A program made the position numbers and the translations under genes. This document shows positions 25,507 through 39,900 of a stretch of DNA of 64,000 nt, in pieces. The DNA is from Himantopus leucocephalus (taxonomy: Eukaryota; Chordata; Aves; Charadriiformes; Recurvirostridae), in NCBI GenBank assembly GCA_003993805.1, contig RSEF01000006.1:25781200-25845199 (forward strand). The letters are read 5' to 3'. The first letter of the stretch is position 1; each line of letters opens with the position of its first letter. Below the pieces are notes generated by a model. The model was not told where the DNA came from. It worked only from the letters and a program-made list of their open reading frames with translations, and ran no database searches.

Positions 25507-28500
25507 GTGAGTACCTGGGTCCAAACACACAGGATGATGCTGAGCCGTCCCTGGTGAAAGGCCAGCCTGACGCTGCCTGTCACCCTTGCTGTGCTGGGAG
25601 AGGGGCAGGGAAACGGCTGTTGTTCCTCCCCGGAGCATCTCACAGCCTGGATCAGTGGGGGTTTGAAACTTAGTGTGTAAATATAACATGAGTGGGAGGT
25701 GGGGAACAACCGCTACAGTATAGCACTAGAAGCCATCTGTAAATAAGTGGATTTCTGCTCAGAGGTGTTGCTCTATCAGAGCATAGTCTGGGGTGTGGCA
25801 TATACTTTGTAAAACTTTCTTCTTATCTCATCTGCTGCTTTCCCACTTTCCCAATGCCGAAGTGGGGAAATGCATTTTACGTGTTATGGATAAATCCTTC
25901 CTGGATAGCACTATTATGATTTTCTGGCTGGTTTAGTGGGCAAATTTGAAACATGGGTATCTTCCAAATTACCTGGGAGAAGCTGCGGTTGGTTTTGCCA
26001 GGATGTTGCTTTCACAGGGGAGTTTGATTCATCCTCTGGAGCCTGAAGGTTGGATACAGAGTTGGGGATGGAGGATGAGGAGTGCTGAGTGCCTGTGCCT
26101 TCTGCCATCTGCTGAAATGGAGATAGTCTGGCATTCATGAAGACTCAATCTAGCCCCAAATGTGCAGGCTGTCAAGGTTTGGGCTGTTTGAGTTTATACA
26201 TCTTAGAAGAACTGAAAAGAGTCTCCAAGGATCCAGCTTAAGGGGCAGCTTGATTGCTGGGGGAACATGGGTGTCAGCATGCAGCCTTAGAATTGGCTTT
26301 GCATTGTCACTGGGGGGCACATCACAGCACTTCTCCATGTAACAGTAGTTTCATGGGTCTTGTTTTCACCATGGAAAAGGTTAGATGGTACCTGCTGACC
26401 TTCATGAGTTGAAGTTCCTTCTGAAGATGAGATGATCTTGCTAGGCTGAGAGAGATCTTAGCTTTTTCCTGTCATGCGGCCTGATAATATCTGTTTAAAT
26501 GACACCTTCATTCTGACAGTTATGCCTTCTTTTTGCAGTGCTTGCTGTATTAAAATATATGGCGGCAGGACTTCCCGTAACCACCTACGCGGCAGGGAAG
26601 AGGGATGTGGGTTCAGGAGGTGAAGAAATGGGACTGACCTCTTCTTGCTACAAAAACTACCGGCCCAAGATTGCACAAGGCAGAGGAATTAAAGAATTTC
26701 TCGGCAGCCTTTTGCTTTCTTTTAGGAGCAGAAAGATTTATCTTTTGTTGTGAATCAGCTTGAATCAGAGCCACTAGGCAACTGTTTATAGGCCAAGGCA
26801 GTGATATTTGAATTGGGATCTAGAATTTGGGCAAATGTCACACCAAGGGTTCAGTTAGGAAGAGCATACGAATGACTTCAAGTCCTCCAGCTGTTCTTGC
26901 AAGATTTGGCACCTGCGGACTCCTACGCCTGATTAATGAGGGCCCGTAACTCTGGATTATATGTTTCTTTTCAAAACACCCGAGAAATCATTTCCTATCC
27001 GTCATCCACCCCTGCATTGTCCTAGCATCTTCCACTTCCCCTTTCACAGGGAAAATGTGACCGTTGCCAGCCACTGACTTGCCCCTAGCTGAACAGACTC
27101 CGGACTCTCTGGTGGGTATAAAGTCCGTGAATGAAACAGGCAGCTTCTGAGTTTACACAGTTGGCGTGGAGCTCAGATATGTATTTATAGCTCATTCCAG
27201 CAGCCTTCAGCAGGCTTTAAGCCTAGCAACTGTGCCGAAACATCTTCAACGTGAGTCCTCTCTATCTCCATTCATTATTACACAGCACTAAAAGTCAGAG
27301 CAGGGAGAAATTGTCGGCTGTGTTGCCTCCGGATCCTATAGACATACCCACTGCGAAGCTCTGCACGCCTGTTTTAGTGTAGCAGACCACACATATAGTA
27401 CAGGACAACTTGCCAAAACCTCCTGGGACTTGACAAATGAATTTCATAGCTTAGCTACAAACATATGGTCGAATTCAGCCTGGTATGGTATGCAGGGCAT
27501 CTGATGGAGGCTGGAGATGCTGAAATGGTATGTTGAACAGAAGAGCCTAGCATTTCAGATTCCAGTTCAGTGATTTATTCCCTCCCCAACCCCAAACATG
27601 TTCCTTGTTCTTGAGCCTCACTGTTTTCCCAATGACTGTAGGGTTGCAGGGTCTGCACTGCCTCCATTTGCTTTTATGTGTATTTCACCCAAAAATCTGA
27701 CCAAAAGCTTTACCATTTCTGGTGGCTGTCTTTCTGTTTATTGCAGAATTATTCCCTTCCCACCCCCAATAATGTAACTTCACTTCCAAAATCATACTTG
27801 CCCAAAGGAAAGACGTGCAGCAGTAAGTCCTGTATCACTGCAAGATCCCAGCTCTGCAGGGAAAAAAAGAGCAAAAGTCCAGCCATTGCTCCCACACCAA
27901 AGGCGCACAATGTGCATTTATGTCCCCAAAAATCACAACTTCCAAAACTTCTTTTGCTTATCTGCACTACGGTAGCAGTTCCAGCCAAAATAAGGGACCC
28001 AGTAAAGCAGGGCAATGCCCAAGTCTAGCGACACTGTTACTGTCTTACAGATTTAATAAAGAGAGACTCGAACAAAAGGGGGCCCAAAGCTTGGGAGAGT
28101 TAAGTGATTTGCCAGAGGTTACACAGCAGTGTCACCTGATTCAGGGATGCCATCAGCCTTGTTGCCCAGCTCAGTCCTCCCTCCCTCTCTGTCAGCATCA
28201 CAGGCTTCCATCACTAAATTGCTCCTGTGGGTGAAAGAGAAACAGCTGGTTTGTACCTTAATTTTTCATTTCCTTCTGCTTATGGCTTTGCCCAAAGCAT
28301 CAGCCTTACTGATAATTACCCACATGTCATTACTGCTGTCAATGCACAGGTTTATGTGGCTGTCACAGATGTTCCTGGGTCTGGCTGCCCTTGCTGTGTG
28401 TGCAGAAGCAGAGCCCGTTAGGCAGCTTCTTTGCCTGCTTGATTTTGTTCTGAAACAGGTAAAAAGGGCTTGTGTGGTCCACTGCATCTCACCTGAGGGG

Positions 28501-29474
28501 AGGTCAGGAACTGAGTTTGGACCATGTCTTGCCTGTCACTGCTGGAGTGAGTCAAAATGAGAGCCTGGCTTAAATCCACCTTGAAGGTGGCTTCAGCGAT
28601 GAGGTTCACAGTGCTCACACACTCAGTCACAGGCGAGAGGCTGCTTCTTGCTCTCCTTGCCTCTACCCACGCGATAAAGGTAAAAAGGCTTAAATTCACC
28701 CAGGAATCTGGTCTCCTCTGACCACAGGGTCTCAGCTGGTTTCCTGCCACAACGTAAAGGCCCGCATAGGGGAGGTTGTTGCAATTGAGTCCATGCATGT
28801 TCTGTGTTTTAGGGCATGAGTTTCAGCGCAGATACAGGCTTACGTGACCTGTAAACATGCCCTTATACAGCCTCTCTCCTGCCGACATGCTCAACTTGCA
28901 GGCAGGATGGTTTACAGCTCTGCTTCCCTTTTTGGGCAGATAGTTTTGCACAAGTGCACTTTTACATTCCAGGATAATTTAAAGTAATATTTACTAGAAA
29001 TGTGTCTTAGCCTTATGTTATCACTTCAACATGCACACATGCTCGTTCACACTTCAAAAAGAGTCCGAGAAAAATGGAATATAAGCAATCTGCTACCTCA
29101 CTGCTATAATAAAGCATCAAAAAAAGAAAAGGAAAGGATCAGCTGTTTAAATCCTGGGGTCTTCAGAGCCCTGGAGGAAGGATGGCAGCTCAGGGGAACC
29201 AAATGGTGTTGTCTCTTATTAGCCTGCTTCTTTCAAGCACTTGGCGAGTGAGCCTGGCGTAGGCTGAGAAATGTTCATGTACGCTTTCTGTGGACTCACT
29301 GCAGGACAGCAAGGGTGGCAGCTTTCCTCAGTGGTGTGTACGGTAAAGCATAATGTGTGTTTTCAGCATATTCCTGTACCTTTTGGTGGGGAATTCCAGG
29401 TTTACCTATTGTATGGTGTCTTTTTGAAAATTGCCACATTTTTTTTTGGCTGTGACATTGTAACACAGGATTGA

Positions 29475-29523
29475 AGAATGGTTAAGATTGGAAAGGACCT
29501 ATGAAGATCATCTAGTCCTACCA
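29475..29523 (-). mobile_element. CR1 LINE 3'-end remnant
   Basis: About 50 bp reads gaatggttaagattggaaag followed by gacctatgaagatcatctag. This matches the reverse complement of the conserved CR1 3' end, with the motif of a mutated GGTTxGGxTTGGAAGGGACC block followed by AAAGATCATCTAGT. The terminal 8-bp repeats are mostly eroded. It is a very short, old fragment in the antisense orientation relative to NEURL1. Confidence 0.7.
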
Positions 29524-32500
29524 TCTAGTGTCTTTTCTTTCAAAGCACAACACGTGCTCTAAAAGTATGGAAAAATGGGACTGCAAAGAAATTATGATTT
29601 AGGCATACCCCTCTACCCACCCTGTATTTCCAGTGGGGTAATGTGAGGGAACAGTCTTCATTTGCTTTAGTCCCATTCATTACTAAGCGTGGTCAGCAAC
29701 CAAACTCCTTTACTGTTTGTTACTCTGTCCACACTCTTCTCCCATCCATCTGTATTTTCATTCATGCAGTATTTCAAAGTGGTCTTGGTCTTTTACCAGC
29801 ACAGACTTGGAAAACCAAGGATAATTTTATGGAGATTGGCACACTGAGAGGCACCTGTTGAAAGCAAAGCTTCACCACCTCTCATAAACATAAAATATGT
29901 GAAAAAAACCCCATATGTATTAAATGTGCATGTATTAGATTTACCTGAAGTAAAAACAGTATAAATATATACTTCTGTAATAAATACATATACAGATCCT
30001 AGTAGAATTAACTGGCAGTGCTGTATATTGTATTAGATATTTGGGAAATCTTTTCTTTCTCCGGATCCCCTTCCTAGCTTCTTATTGCTTCATGTTTGCA
30101 AAGTATCAGAAGTCAAAATGTGAACTGATCGGGGGTAGAAATGTACCCATCTTGGGACTCAAGCAAGTGTACATTTAACAAGGAAGTTGCACATTTTGTA
30201 GGGAAAGAAGGAAACATGTTTTTCTTTCTTCACCCTTGTCAGTTCTTAGGTAAATTGAATCTCTGGCTCCAGGGCACCTTTAGAAGAAACATTAAATAAT
30301 CCTCAAATGAGGTGGATTTATGGGCAAATTTCAGGTGTGAATGGTATAAGACCGATGATAAATCTAATTTATCACATGCATCTGCACTTTTACCATGTGG
30401 TTATTACTATTTTATTTTCCAAGTGCAAAACTTATTTTCCATTGCCCACGGGAATCCATTTCTGTTGCTATTCTGACACATGCAAGTAAGCAGACTGATC
30501 TGCCGAGAGTGCTTCTCACTAAACAAAATTGGATAATCAAATATGACTGCAGTGTATTTTTATAGTGTATTGTTGAAAGTGGAAGCTATAAACTATTTAC
30601 CCTCTCTGTGGAAGTCTGTGACTATCTGATGGAAAAGAATAATATGTGTTTAAACAGAGTCCTACTTAATGAAGGCAAGATATACACGACCTGCAAACAG
30701 TCAGTTGTCATTGTTTTTCCGCATCTCCTAAGGGGAGAGAGAATTTAAATTGCTCATAAAGTTTTATTGTCTGTAGCTGTTGTCTCTATGGCAGCTGCAG
30801 GAAGCTCTCTGACATGGCTAAAAATGTGAAAACAGTTTAATAAATAACTCATCTCTTGCCATTTTAATTAATCCCTGCTTTGCCTTAGCACCTCTGGAGG
30901 GATGTGTTTTTCCAGATGCGATAGGAACCCAAAAGTTAACCCACAGCCCAAAGGCAGCTCCTTGTGCTTGAAGGTCTGTCTGTCCTCTCGGTCTCTGATA
31001 AGGCTGCTGGAGACTGCACTTTTAAGCAAGCCAGAGCTCATCTTGGCTGTGTGAATGCAGTGGCTTTTTTTTTTTTTTTCTTCTCTTTGTGCTTGATTGT
31101 AAACATCGGAGAATTTGTGCCCCTGAGCCTGGGGTGGCCCGCGGGGGAAGGCAGCGTCTCCCGGGCTGTGCCCTGCCCTCCCGCTGGCAGCAACGGTGGC
31201 TTCGGGCTCTGCAGTTGAATGGCAAATACCGAGTAAGTCGGAACAGCCAGATGCCAAGCAAAATACGGTCTCTGAGGGGATCAGCATTTCAGGCTTCCCT
31301 GCGTCTTGACGAGGTGTTGACTTACGAAATTGCACAGAGGCTGTGTGCGTTACGTGTGTTTTATCGGTGTGGCTCGTCCGTGCGCCTGTTGCTGTCACCT
31401 GAACCACCTTTGCCTTAGCAGGACTGCTCGTGGAGCTAAGGCATTGCTACATGTGAACAGAAAGGACAAAATCTGGCACATAGTGCGCCATTGGGCACAT
31501 TTTATCCACAAAATATCCACGTTGGTGTCAGGAGAGCCTGCAAGTGAACCTGGGTAGGAATAAATTTAAGAGGGGTTAGTTTGGCTATTATTGCCTGGAC
31601 TGGGAAAAATGAAGACTGTAACAAGACTGAATGACCAGTGGAAAAATAAATTCTGTGCTTTATAAAGTTCCTTTAGTTCTGGTAAGCTGAAATATTGTTC
31701 CTAACAGAGGCAAGAAGGGCTATATAATAATATTTTTCATGTTACCCATAAAAGCACAACGAATTATGAAAACTCTGACAATTGTAAGTGGTGTTTACGT
31801 TATGGGTATGTGAACACTGTAGTTCAGATGCTGACCCTGCAAAGATGGGCCTCTGTGTTAAAAAAAAAAAGATGCCTTCATATTAAGTATGTGTTCTGAT
31901 GAGTGATGTGGCTGTTGGTTTAAGGAGGTAAATATTGCTGGTTTACACTAAGAAGTTTATCTTGCCTTTGCTAAGTGTTGTTATTTTTTTAGCATAAGTG
32001 TGGAACCTGTAGTCTGGAAACAGTGATTCCATTTAAAAGGGCTTTGACCTTATTTTACTTCTACTAAAGGTATAAACTACTGTAATAATTGAATATATAC
32101 TGAATTTATAACACAGTTATAGTTAGTTAAAGAAGTGTCTAGTATAGACAGGGCCTTAGAGAATAGTAACATCACTAATGGAGCAGTGTATTTTTTTCGA
32201 GAAACATTTCAAAAAGTTCCTTGTGTTAGCAAAGATTGTGGTGTTTTGATTTAAATCATTAGGATAAGGTATCTATGTTGTTTTTTAAAAAAATACGTTC
32301 TCTTAACTGGTACTTAATGCCGCATGTAATTGTATTTTCCTTAGTTTGTCTTACGTGGTTCCTGTAATTCTGTAAGTAGTAAGTGTCTTAAAAAGAAAGG
32401 TGGAGAGAATATGTTGGTACAGGGAGCTAACCTTTGCAGCTTTCTTAATACTTGTCTCCAAAATATTCAGCAAAATAGTTTAAACTGTACAAACCATGGG

Positions 32501-33955
32501 CTGTAATGCTGAAAGCTAATTCCTCTTCATTCATAAAGCTATAGCTTGACAAAAAAGAGTGCGTTTACTCCAGTGTAAGACAGTTGGAGCTGGACGTAAG
32601 TTTTGGATGTAAACTGAGTAGATCATCTGGTAAAAGTCTAACAATTTATTGTGCTAATCTTGCTATTCCAGCTGTTCCAGCTGTGGAGGCCCTTTCCCCT
32701 AAGCCTATGTGACAGATGATGGCTAAACATTGCCTATATGATAAAACTAAACACCGGCTCTGTACAGTATGTCTCTGCTGGCATGAGATAGCACTTTGTC
32801 ATTTCAATGTCTAATTGGTATCACAGCTGCTGAATATGCAATTTACTGTACAGAGGATAAGATTTTGTTATCCCTGTGGGTGTCTGGGTTATTAAAAAAG
32901 TTTGACACCTTTAATAAAATTAAATTGGCTTTTCCATCCGTATCAGCAACAGACCTAAAAATGAGATTGCTTTGTACTCTGAAGTCTCCATTTGTTTCTC
33001 CGAGCAGTGTAAGCAGAACTGTTGTCTCTGGACTCAGTCTGGAAATCCTTACCTATAGCCATATCCTACTCTCAGTTCTACCAGCCTAAACTTGGAGTCG
33101 CCTGTGGAGTCACTCTAGTTTTACACTGAATCTAGCCCCAAATTTTTGCTCATTCATCAGTTTTCTTTGGCCGAACACTGAGCAGGAGAAGCCCCTCCAG
33201 ACCTTGCCTGGCTTGTCCTGAAGGAAACAGCATTTTGACTGAGGGAACCTGTGCCGATCCAAGCCAGGACCTCTCCTTCCATGTACCCTTGTCAGGAGAA
33301 ATGAGCCTCTTGGGGTCTGCGTGAGTGGAACTGTTCACAAGTGGCTGAAAGATGGCAAAAATGCAAGTGGTGTCATCTGCTTGTGCGGACTCAGAAGGTC
33401 TTTCGTTAGTGGCTCGGGTCTGCACTCACTGAGAGCTGCTCTGCCAGCGCTGATGGACTGGTGCAGCAATGCCCAGCCCAGTCAAGTATGCGGTGCCGCT
33501 GGCCACAGCGTTAATTTCTCACCAAACTGTGCTATCAGTGTAACTGCTGCTAAATTATGGAGCATTCTTACATCAAAAAGTTGTTGTCTGTGTGATGCGT
33601 AAGAGTGTGCCTGATATCTGCTACCAGTAACTGGCCTTAGACACTAAGTCTCACAGTAAATCGTGATGCTAGATGCTACATGGGTTAGAATGACCCGTTT
33701 GTTAATTTATGGCAAAATATTAATTAGCTGGGATTTCATAGGCAGAAAGAGCCTCTCTGTTCATCAGCTGTATGTGACTCTCTTCTGATGAGTATGAAAT
33801 GCAATTCATATGACTGGGGGTCTGTACAAACAGTACAGTGCAACTTTGCGGTTATTTAGACAGAGGATTTATTGAGTCAAATGAAGGCATTTCTTAAGTA
33901 AAATTTTCAGTGGTGCTTCCAGGGCAGGCAAATGCAAAGGCATGGCTGGTGCTCT

Positions 33956-33980
33956 GGGGCAGGGGTTGGGGACACTGGGG
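33956..33980 (+). other. G-quadruplex motif (four runs of G4)
   Basis: Four runs of exactly four guanines occur at 33956-33959, 33962-33965, 33968-33971 and 33977-33980, with loops of 2, 2 and 5 bases. This meets the strict G-quadruplex pattern. It is on the sense strand of NEURL1, so it could form in nontemplate DNA or in the intronic RNA. Confidence 0.7.
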
Positions 33981-36900
33981 CATGGATGGAGGAGGGATCC
34001 CTGTGCCGCCCCACGTGTGTGTGTGTGCTCTTCCCTGCTTCACCCCATGCTGGAGGCAGAGCCTGAGGCTGAGCGGGCCTCAGGAGTCTGGCACCGCTCT
34101 TCTGTCCTCAGCTTGCTGCAGTCTCGTTCCTAGTCCTGGCCTTAGTGTGGGACACGCACACTGGGTCACTGAAGGTCTGCTGAATCCAGTGTCCTGCCTC
34201 AGACAACAATCAGCATCTTTAGGTCCTCCTTGGAAAAAATTTCTGCAAGTGCAGGTGCTATTTTCTCCTGCCTTTCATCTTTAGTCATGCTGAGCTACTA
34301 CTTCTGTTCTCCAAGATATACTACCTGCGGTGAATCGACTCCTGATTTTGATGCAGAGGTTACATCAGCTCTGCTTATGATGCAGCTGATCCTGCAAGGT
34401 GCTGTGCTCAGTGAGACGCTGGGCTCCTCTCTCCTGCACAGACATCTAGGGAAATCTTGATCTTGCATTTTTCTATCACACTGTCTTCATCATATTTTCA
34501 TAATAAGTTCTTCTGACAGTATTACACGTTTCCCCTATGTTGTGGCATTTGGTGAAAATATCATTCCTTGTACTGACATGTGCAAGGTAAGTGCTTCTAT
34601 GTATTGTCATGGGAATTACAGCAGGGTACTGTTGGCAGAACTCTGCAAAATTTAGAAAAAAAATAGTGTATATAGGCTAGAACAGTATGTCCAGTCACTT
34701 ACAAGTTTTGATTCTTTGGAATTAGCATCATTTTGATATTAAAGGCCTTTACAGAAATATTTTAAAAGAAATGTCCATTCCATCTGCTCCTATTAGATTT
34801 TTAAATTAAACTTATTTGGGATTGGTAAATTTTTAGTCTGTAGCTAGGGCTAAAAGATTGATAAATCAGATTGCTAGTCAATGAATCAAATCTTGTGCCA
34901 CTGGCTATGGCTAGTGTGTTTAAGAAGATGAAAATCTCTCGTGATCCATCTGGCTACCAGTGTGACCCTTCACAGACAATTAATTCTCTTCAGGAAAAAA
35001 ACATGTTTAATTGCTCTATCTTCTTTTAAGAGGATAAAGACCACTCCAGAGAAAAAACCTTTACAATCCAATAATCCTATTCCCGCACTGGTACCGTGCC
35101 AATAAATACTGCACCACTTGCATGGAAAGATCTGAAGCCTCCAAAATCTTTAATGCAGAGTGTTCCCTCTTTCTCTGCATGCCCGAGTCCGGAGGATCCC
35201 AGCAACTCAGAGCTGTGTAAGTGTTTACGTGAACTGGGAGACTGATGACAATTTGATCAATGTGTTTCCATAGACATTTACATTTCCTCCTCCTGCAGTG
35301 CTGTTTCCCCAGTTGATTTTCTTTGCCCTCTTTGGTACCTGTAGGCAGCAGCCATCACCCTCCTGAGCTTTTCACGAGCATCAGCAGACTGCTCTGTTAT
35401 CCCAGCATGGCTTGTGTGAAAGCATCTTTTTGACAAAAACACCAGTCCTGTTGGTTTCTGCTCCTGTTTCTAAGGCCTGGTTGCTTCTAGTGGATCTGAT
35501 TCAATGACTCCATAGACTGTGGTATATACTCATGTCTCAGATGAGCCTTGATGTTGCCTGTATGCATCAAAACACTTTTTATTGCTTTGTTCCTAACACG
35601 GTGGAGTCTGCAGATCTTGACTGTAACACCGCTCGGCCAGGTGGAAGGAAATTGGCCTCATGCTGAAGGTCAGTGCTAGAAACAGTTGGAAAGAAAACTG
35701 AACTGATGGAGAATTTCCCTGCGGAGCTGCAGGGACTGGCAATTTCAACTTGGCCTAATTGGCTTACTTAAGAGAAATACATAGATAATTTGGTCTTAAG
35801 CCATAATCACTATTATGACTATTTGTATGATAATTTCTAATGCTTCAGTTTTGGATGTGAGACCTAAAAGACCAATGCTCCTTCAAAAACCAGATAAGCT
35901 CCAAAGAGTCTAAGTAACAGTCTAATGGCGAGGCAGAGGGTGCTTTGCATTGGCAGGCTAATGGATGAAAGCTGATGGAGGAGAAATTTAAGCGGGAAGT
36001 GGAATACCATTTTTAAAAGGTATGTGGTTCCCCACTGGACAGTTTACCCATTCTCAGTTCCTCAGAAAAGAAAACTGCGTAGGCTGCAGGGCCTGAATTC
36101 AACAGGATGGTTAACTACTTACCCACCTCTTGCGCATATGTAGTTGTATCTGGTGTGCCAGAAATTGGGTATATGCTTGAGTAAGTCTGTTAATTCACAT
36201 TCCTAAAGATAGCCATGTGCTTAAGTACTTTGCTGGATCTTTTTCTTTGCCATCTGCTTGTTGCTGGGTTCTTTGCAGGGCTTGCTAGGTCAAAACCAGT
36301 GGTCTGTGGCTAATCAGTAATCAATGGTTATGCAGGGATCCGGCTCTGTGCTTAATGGTTTTTCTGAGAAGCAAAGAGTCTTTTAGGAGGAGAAGGAGGA
36401 GGAGAGAGATGAGCATGGGCAGGGGAGGGTGGAACACACTGCTGAAGTTGGAGCGGGATAGAGAGGTTTCCTCCTAGCAATGCTTGCTTTTCTTGGAAAA
36501 GATGGCTAGTTTCTGTGAAGGAAGGTTTAAGAAGGGGTCCAGAAGCATGAGGGGAGCAGGAAGATGAAATCATGGAAACAGGGTGAACCGCTGTCTGAAA
36601 GTGATGGAAGAAGGACAGGTTTGGCAAAGAGAGCTCGGGTTATATTGATGGGGAAGGCAAGAACAACCCAGTGACCAAGATACCATCCCTTTCTTGCCTG
36701 GTTTCTTCACTCATACAAGGTTCAATTTACACTTGTAAATCACTGGCTTATTTTGACTTTGTGTTGATAATTCATAACCCAAAGGCTTTGGGTTGTTTTT
36801 TTCCCCCTTTATCTGGACAGCACAGGGTGCTGTTCAAACAGGTGTGTTTGAACTGTTTTGCATGGGTCACTGTGGATGTCTGGCATGTTCCTTGAAGATG

Positions 36901-39900
36901 TGAGCTCTTTTGTCAGGTCAGGTACATACTACTGATGCGCTCTCTATCAAAGGGATCATGAAGATACAGGAGAAAAATGACGTATGGAAATATCTGTGTC
37001 AGATGTGTTTCTTATGTCCTGAATTAGATTAGTGGCTTTTTGTTGTGCTCTTGATAACACTTATTCCTCTTTGCAACATCTCTTTTCATCATATAGTTAA
37101 TTTATTACATAAGACTTCTGCTAATATCAAACACTGACAGGTCTATCAAAGGGGTGTTTTGGATGAAGGTGACGAGGCTGTGTGAGGACAGAGTAGATAC
37201 TCCTTTGTTTGTCAGTGCTTTGCAGTGAGGATTTCACACTCCTCAGTCTGTGCCTGTGAAATCTGCTGCTAGATGAACTCCTGTCTATCAAGTTGCACTT
37301 GAGAGTCTAATCTTCCACTTAGTAACATCTCTAGCTTGCTTAGTTGAGAAAAGAACCTCTCTAAAATATGTACTGAATGCAGTATTTTCCTGCAGAGGGT
37401 TTAGTTACAATGGACAACCCAGAAAGTTAATGCAAATTACTTGCAAACATGGCTTTAAAAAGGACTAGATATGCTAATCTGAATCATTTCTATGGGTGAG
37501 CATTTGGAATTGAAAGAGCCTGACTTTGGTTTAGGGGGAATCAGTGTGAGGTCGGCTGACATCTGATTTACCTTAAGAGTTTTGCTGGCAACCGCAAAAG
37601 TGAGAAAAAAAATCATAGCCCCCCTCTGAGATGGGCACAGGGGTAAATGGCAGCCACTGCTCAAGCCCAGGCAGCCATGTGCCCCTGGCTTTAGACCTAA
37701 GTTTCACTATCACCGCTGGAGATGTTTCACTGTTGGTTATCCTGGTGTAAGCATCGCCCGAGGCATATTTGCAGCCAGCAGTCCCAGATGCTCACAACTG
37801 CTGTCCCCTCCTCAGGATGTTCCTATTGGCAGATATTTGACCAAGCTATTATTTTATGGTATATTTAGTTCTTTATCTTTCCTTACTGTCAGTCTCTCCC
37901 GCCCAATAATCATGTTTTCTTCCTTACCACAGCCTCCATATCCTGCTGTCATTCTAAAAATGCTTCTGTGATGTTAAATCTTTTCCAGTTATATGATGAG
38001 AATTAATTCATTCTGACACAGCCATGAAAATCTGATTCAATTCCTTTTTTTGGTATCTCAGTCACAGTCCTTGATCACAAATCAGCATGACTCAGAATTT
38101 CCCAGGTTATTATTTCCTCAGAAAGGCTGATTGCAACCCTGTCTCCATATTTAATATCCTTTTCCTGACTACAGTGAAGCCGAGCAGTCAAGGTTGCAGT
38201 GATTTTGTTTGGAGACCTGTCTGTTGTTCTGTCATTCAATGCCACAAGTGGAAAAGAAGGTGACACCAAAGAATATCCCAGACCAGTTCTGGTGTTGGAG
38301 TTTCCCATCATCAGGTAGTTGAGTCCATGCTAGCTCTACAGCATGAAGATGACTACAGAAACTAGCAGGATTTATTTCTCTGGAGACTAAGAAATCTTGG
38401 GTCGCGGGTGGAGAGGGAACACAGTGGCTTTATCAGCTTGTGCCAGAACATGAGAACTTAGTAATGACTGGTCTTCAAACTGGCCATGTTGTGCTGCAAT
38501 CTTCTGCCAAAACAGAGTGTCCTGAAATGTTTCAGGTTTCGAATCCTTTTGGGTTCGACTGTTTAAATGAGTAGCTTATCTGGAGTTACTAAAGGTAGAC
38601 CAGAATGAAAAATAAGTGGGAAATACTCTCTTTGGGGCCCTTACCGTTCATTTATTCTCTCCAACACGTTTGCCTCTCAGATTTTATGTCTGGAGAGCAT
38701 GACCATGTTGGCTGCCCATTGAACAAGTGGAGTGCTGTCAGTCTGTTTTCTACGTTGGGCTGTGCTGTGGCCAGGAGGGGTTTGGAGGCTCGAGGAGGTT
38801 TCCCTTTCTTTACAGAGAGCCTCTGGCTCTGGAAGCAAACGCAGGAGGAAATCCTGCTTCCACTTGCCATTGTACCTCTCCTTTTTCTGAAGGATGTGCT
38901 GTCAGCTGAGCAGCAGCTGAAAGGGCTGCAGGAAGGAGCAGGCATTGCTTCTCTCAGGTCACAGGAGGCAGGCGAGGTCCCTGAGCCTGCCCCAGGGGGT
39001 TTGTCACTGCACAAATTCAATGCCCAGTTTGAGGACGAAGGAACCGTTTCCATGTTTTCTATTGATTGCTGCAGTTTCCTTTTGTGGTTCTCTTGGGTTC
39101 TTCAAATAGGGCAGTAGTAGCTTTAATACCCATTTGGGTTTTTTGCTTGCTTGTTTGCTTCCTACCAAGCTCTAGGATTTTTTTTTTTTTTCATGTTAAA
39201 AGAGAAAAAAAGATGCCCAGACAGATTGGTCCATTATTTTTATAAAGGAATATTTATTAGGATTTAATTGCGCAGGAAAAGCAACCAAGCACTGCCAGCA
39301 GGGGAAAGAAAGCCTTTACACACTGGTATGAGTACATCAGATTAATAACTAATGGTTAACAGGAAGGGACAAAAAGCCATCCTTAATTTTAGTGGTAAAG
39401 GATTGAGCTCCCCATCCAGGCTTCTCATCTTCCTGAGACAAATCACACAAGTGCTTTCTGCAGGTGGAGATACTGCTTTTCTTCTTGACAGGGGATTGTG
39501 GGTTTCAATTCCTCTGAGTTATTGGACTCCTCATGTGTTAAGGTTGGCAAGCCAAGCTATCAGTCCAACAGAAACACCTTAGCTTTGTTTGACTTCTGTG
39601 CCTTGTGAGTGTGTTTCTGGCAGAGACATGAGTTACTGTTTCATGATTCAATTTAATGTTGTGTTGCGTATGCCAAAGGCTCTGCTGTGATGCTCCTGCC
39701 CTGCTAGATACAACCATTATTAAAGCTTAGGTGACTGAACTCAATTTCCCCTAAAATTTCCAAACAATTCTAGGTATTACTGGTGAGAATAATTAGGATA
39801 AGATGCTGGTACGCTGAGCAGAATGGGTGGCCTTTGTGAAGCTCATTCATTATTAATCAGACATGTAATTTCCCTTAAGTGACAAGGTGCAATTGCTTTT

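Noticed and set aside
38605..39117. 170-codon plus-strand frame with a 133-codon antisense frame
   Set aside because: No recognisable family, no promoter-like context, and it begins in ordinary intron; treated as chance.
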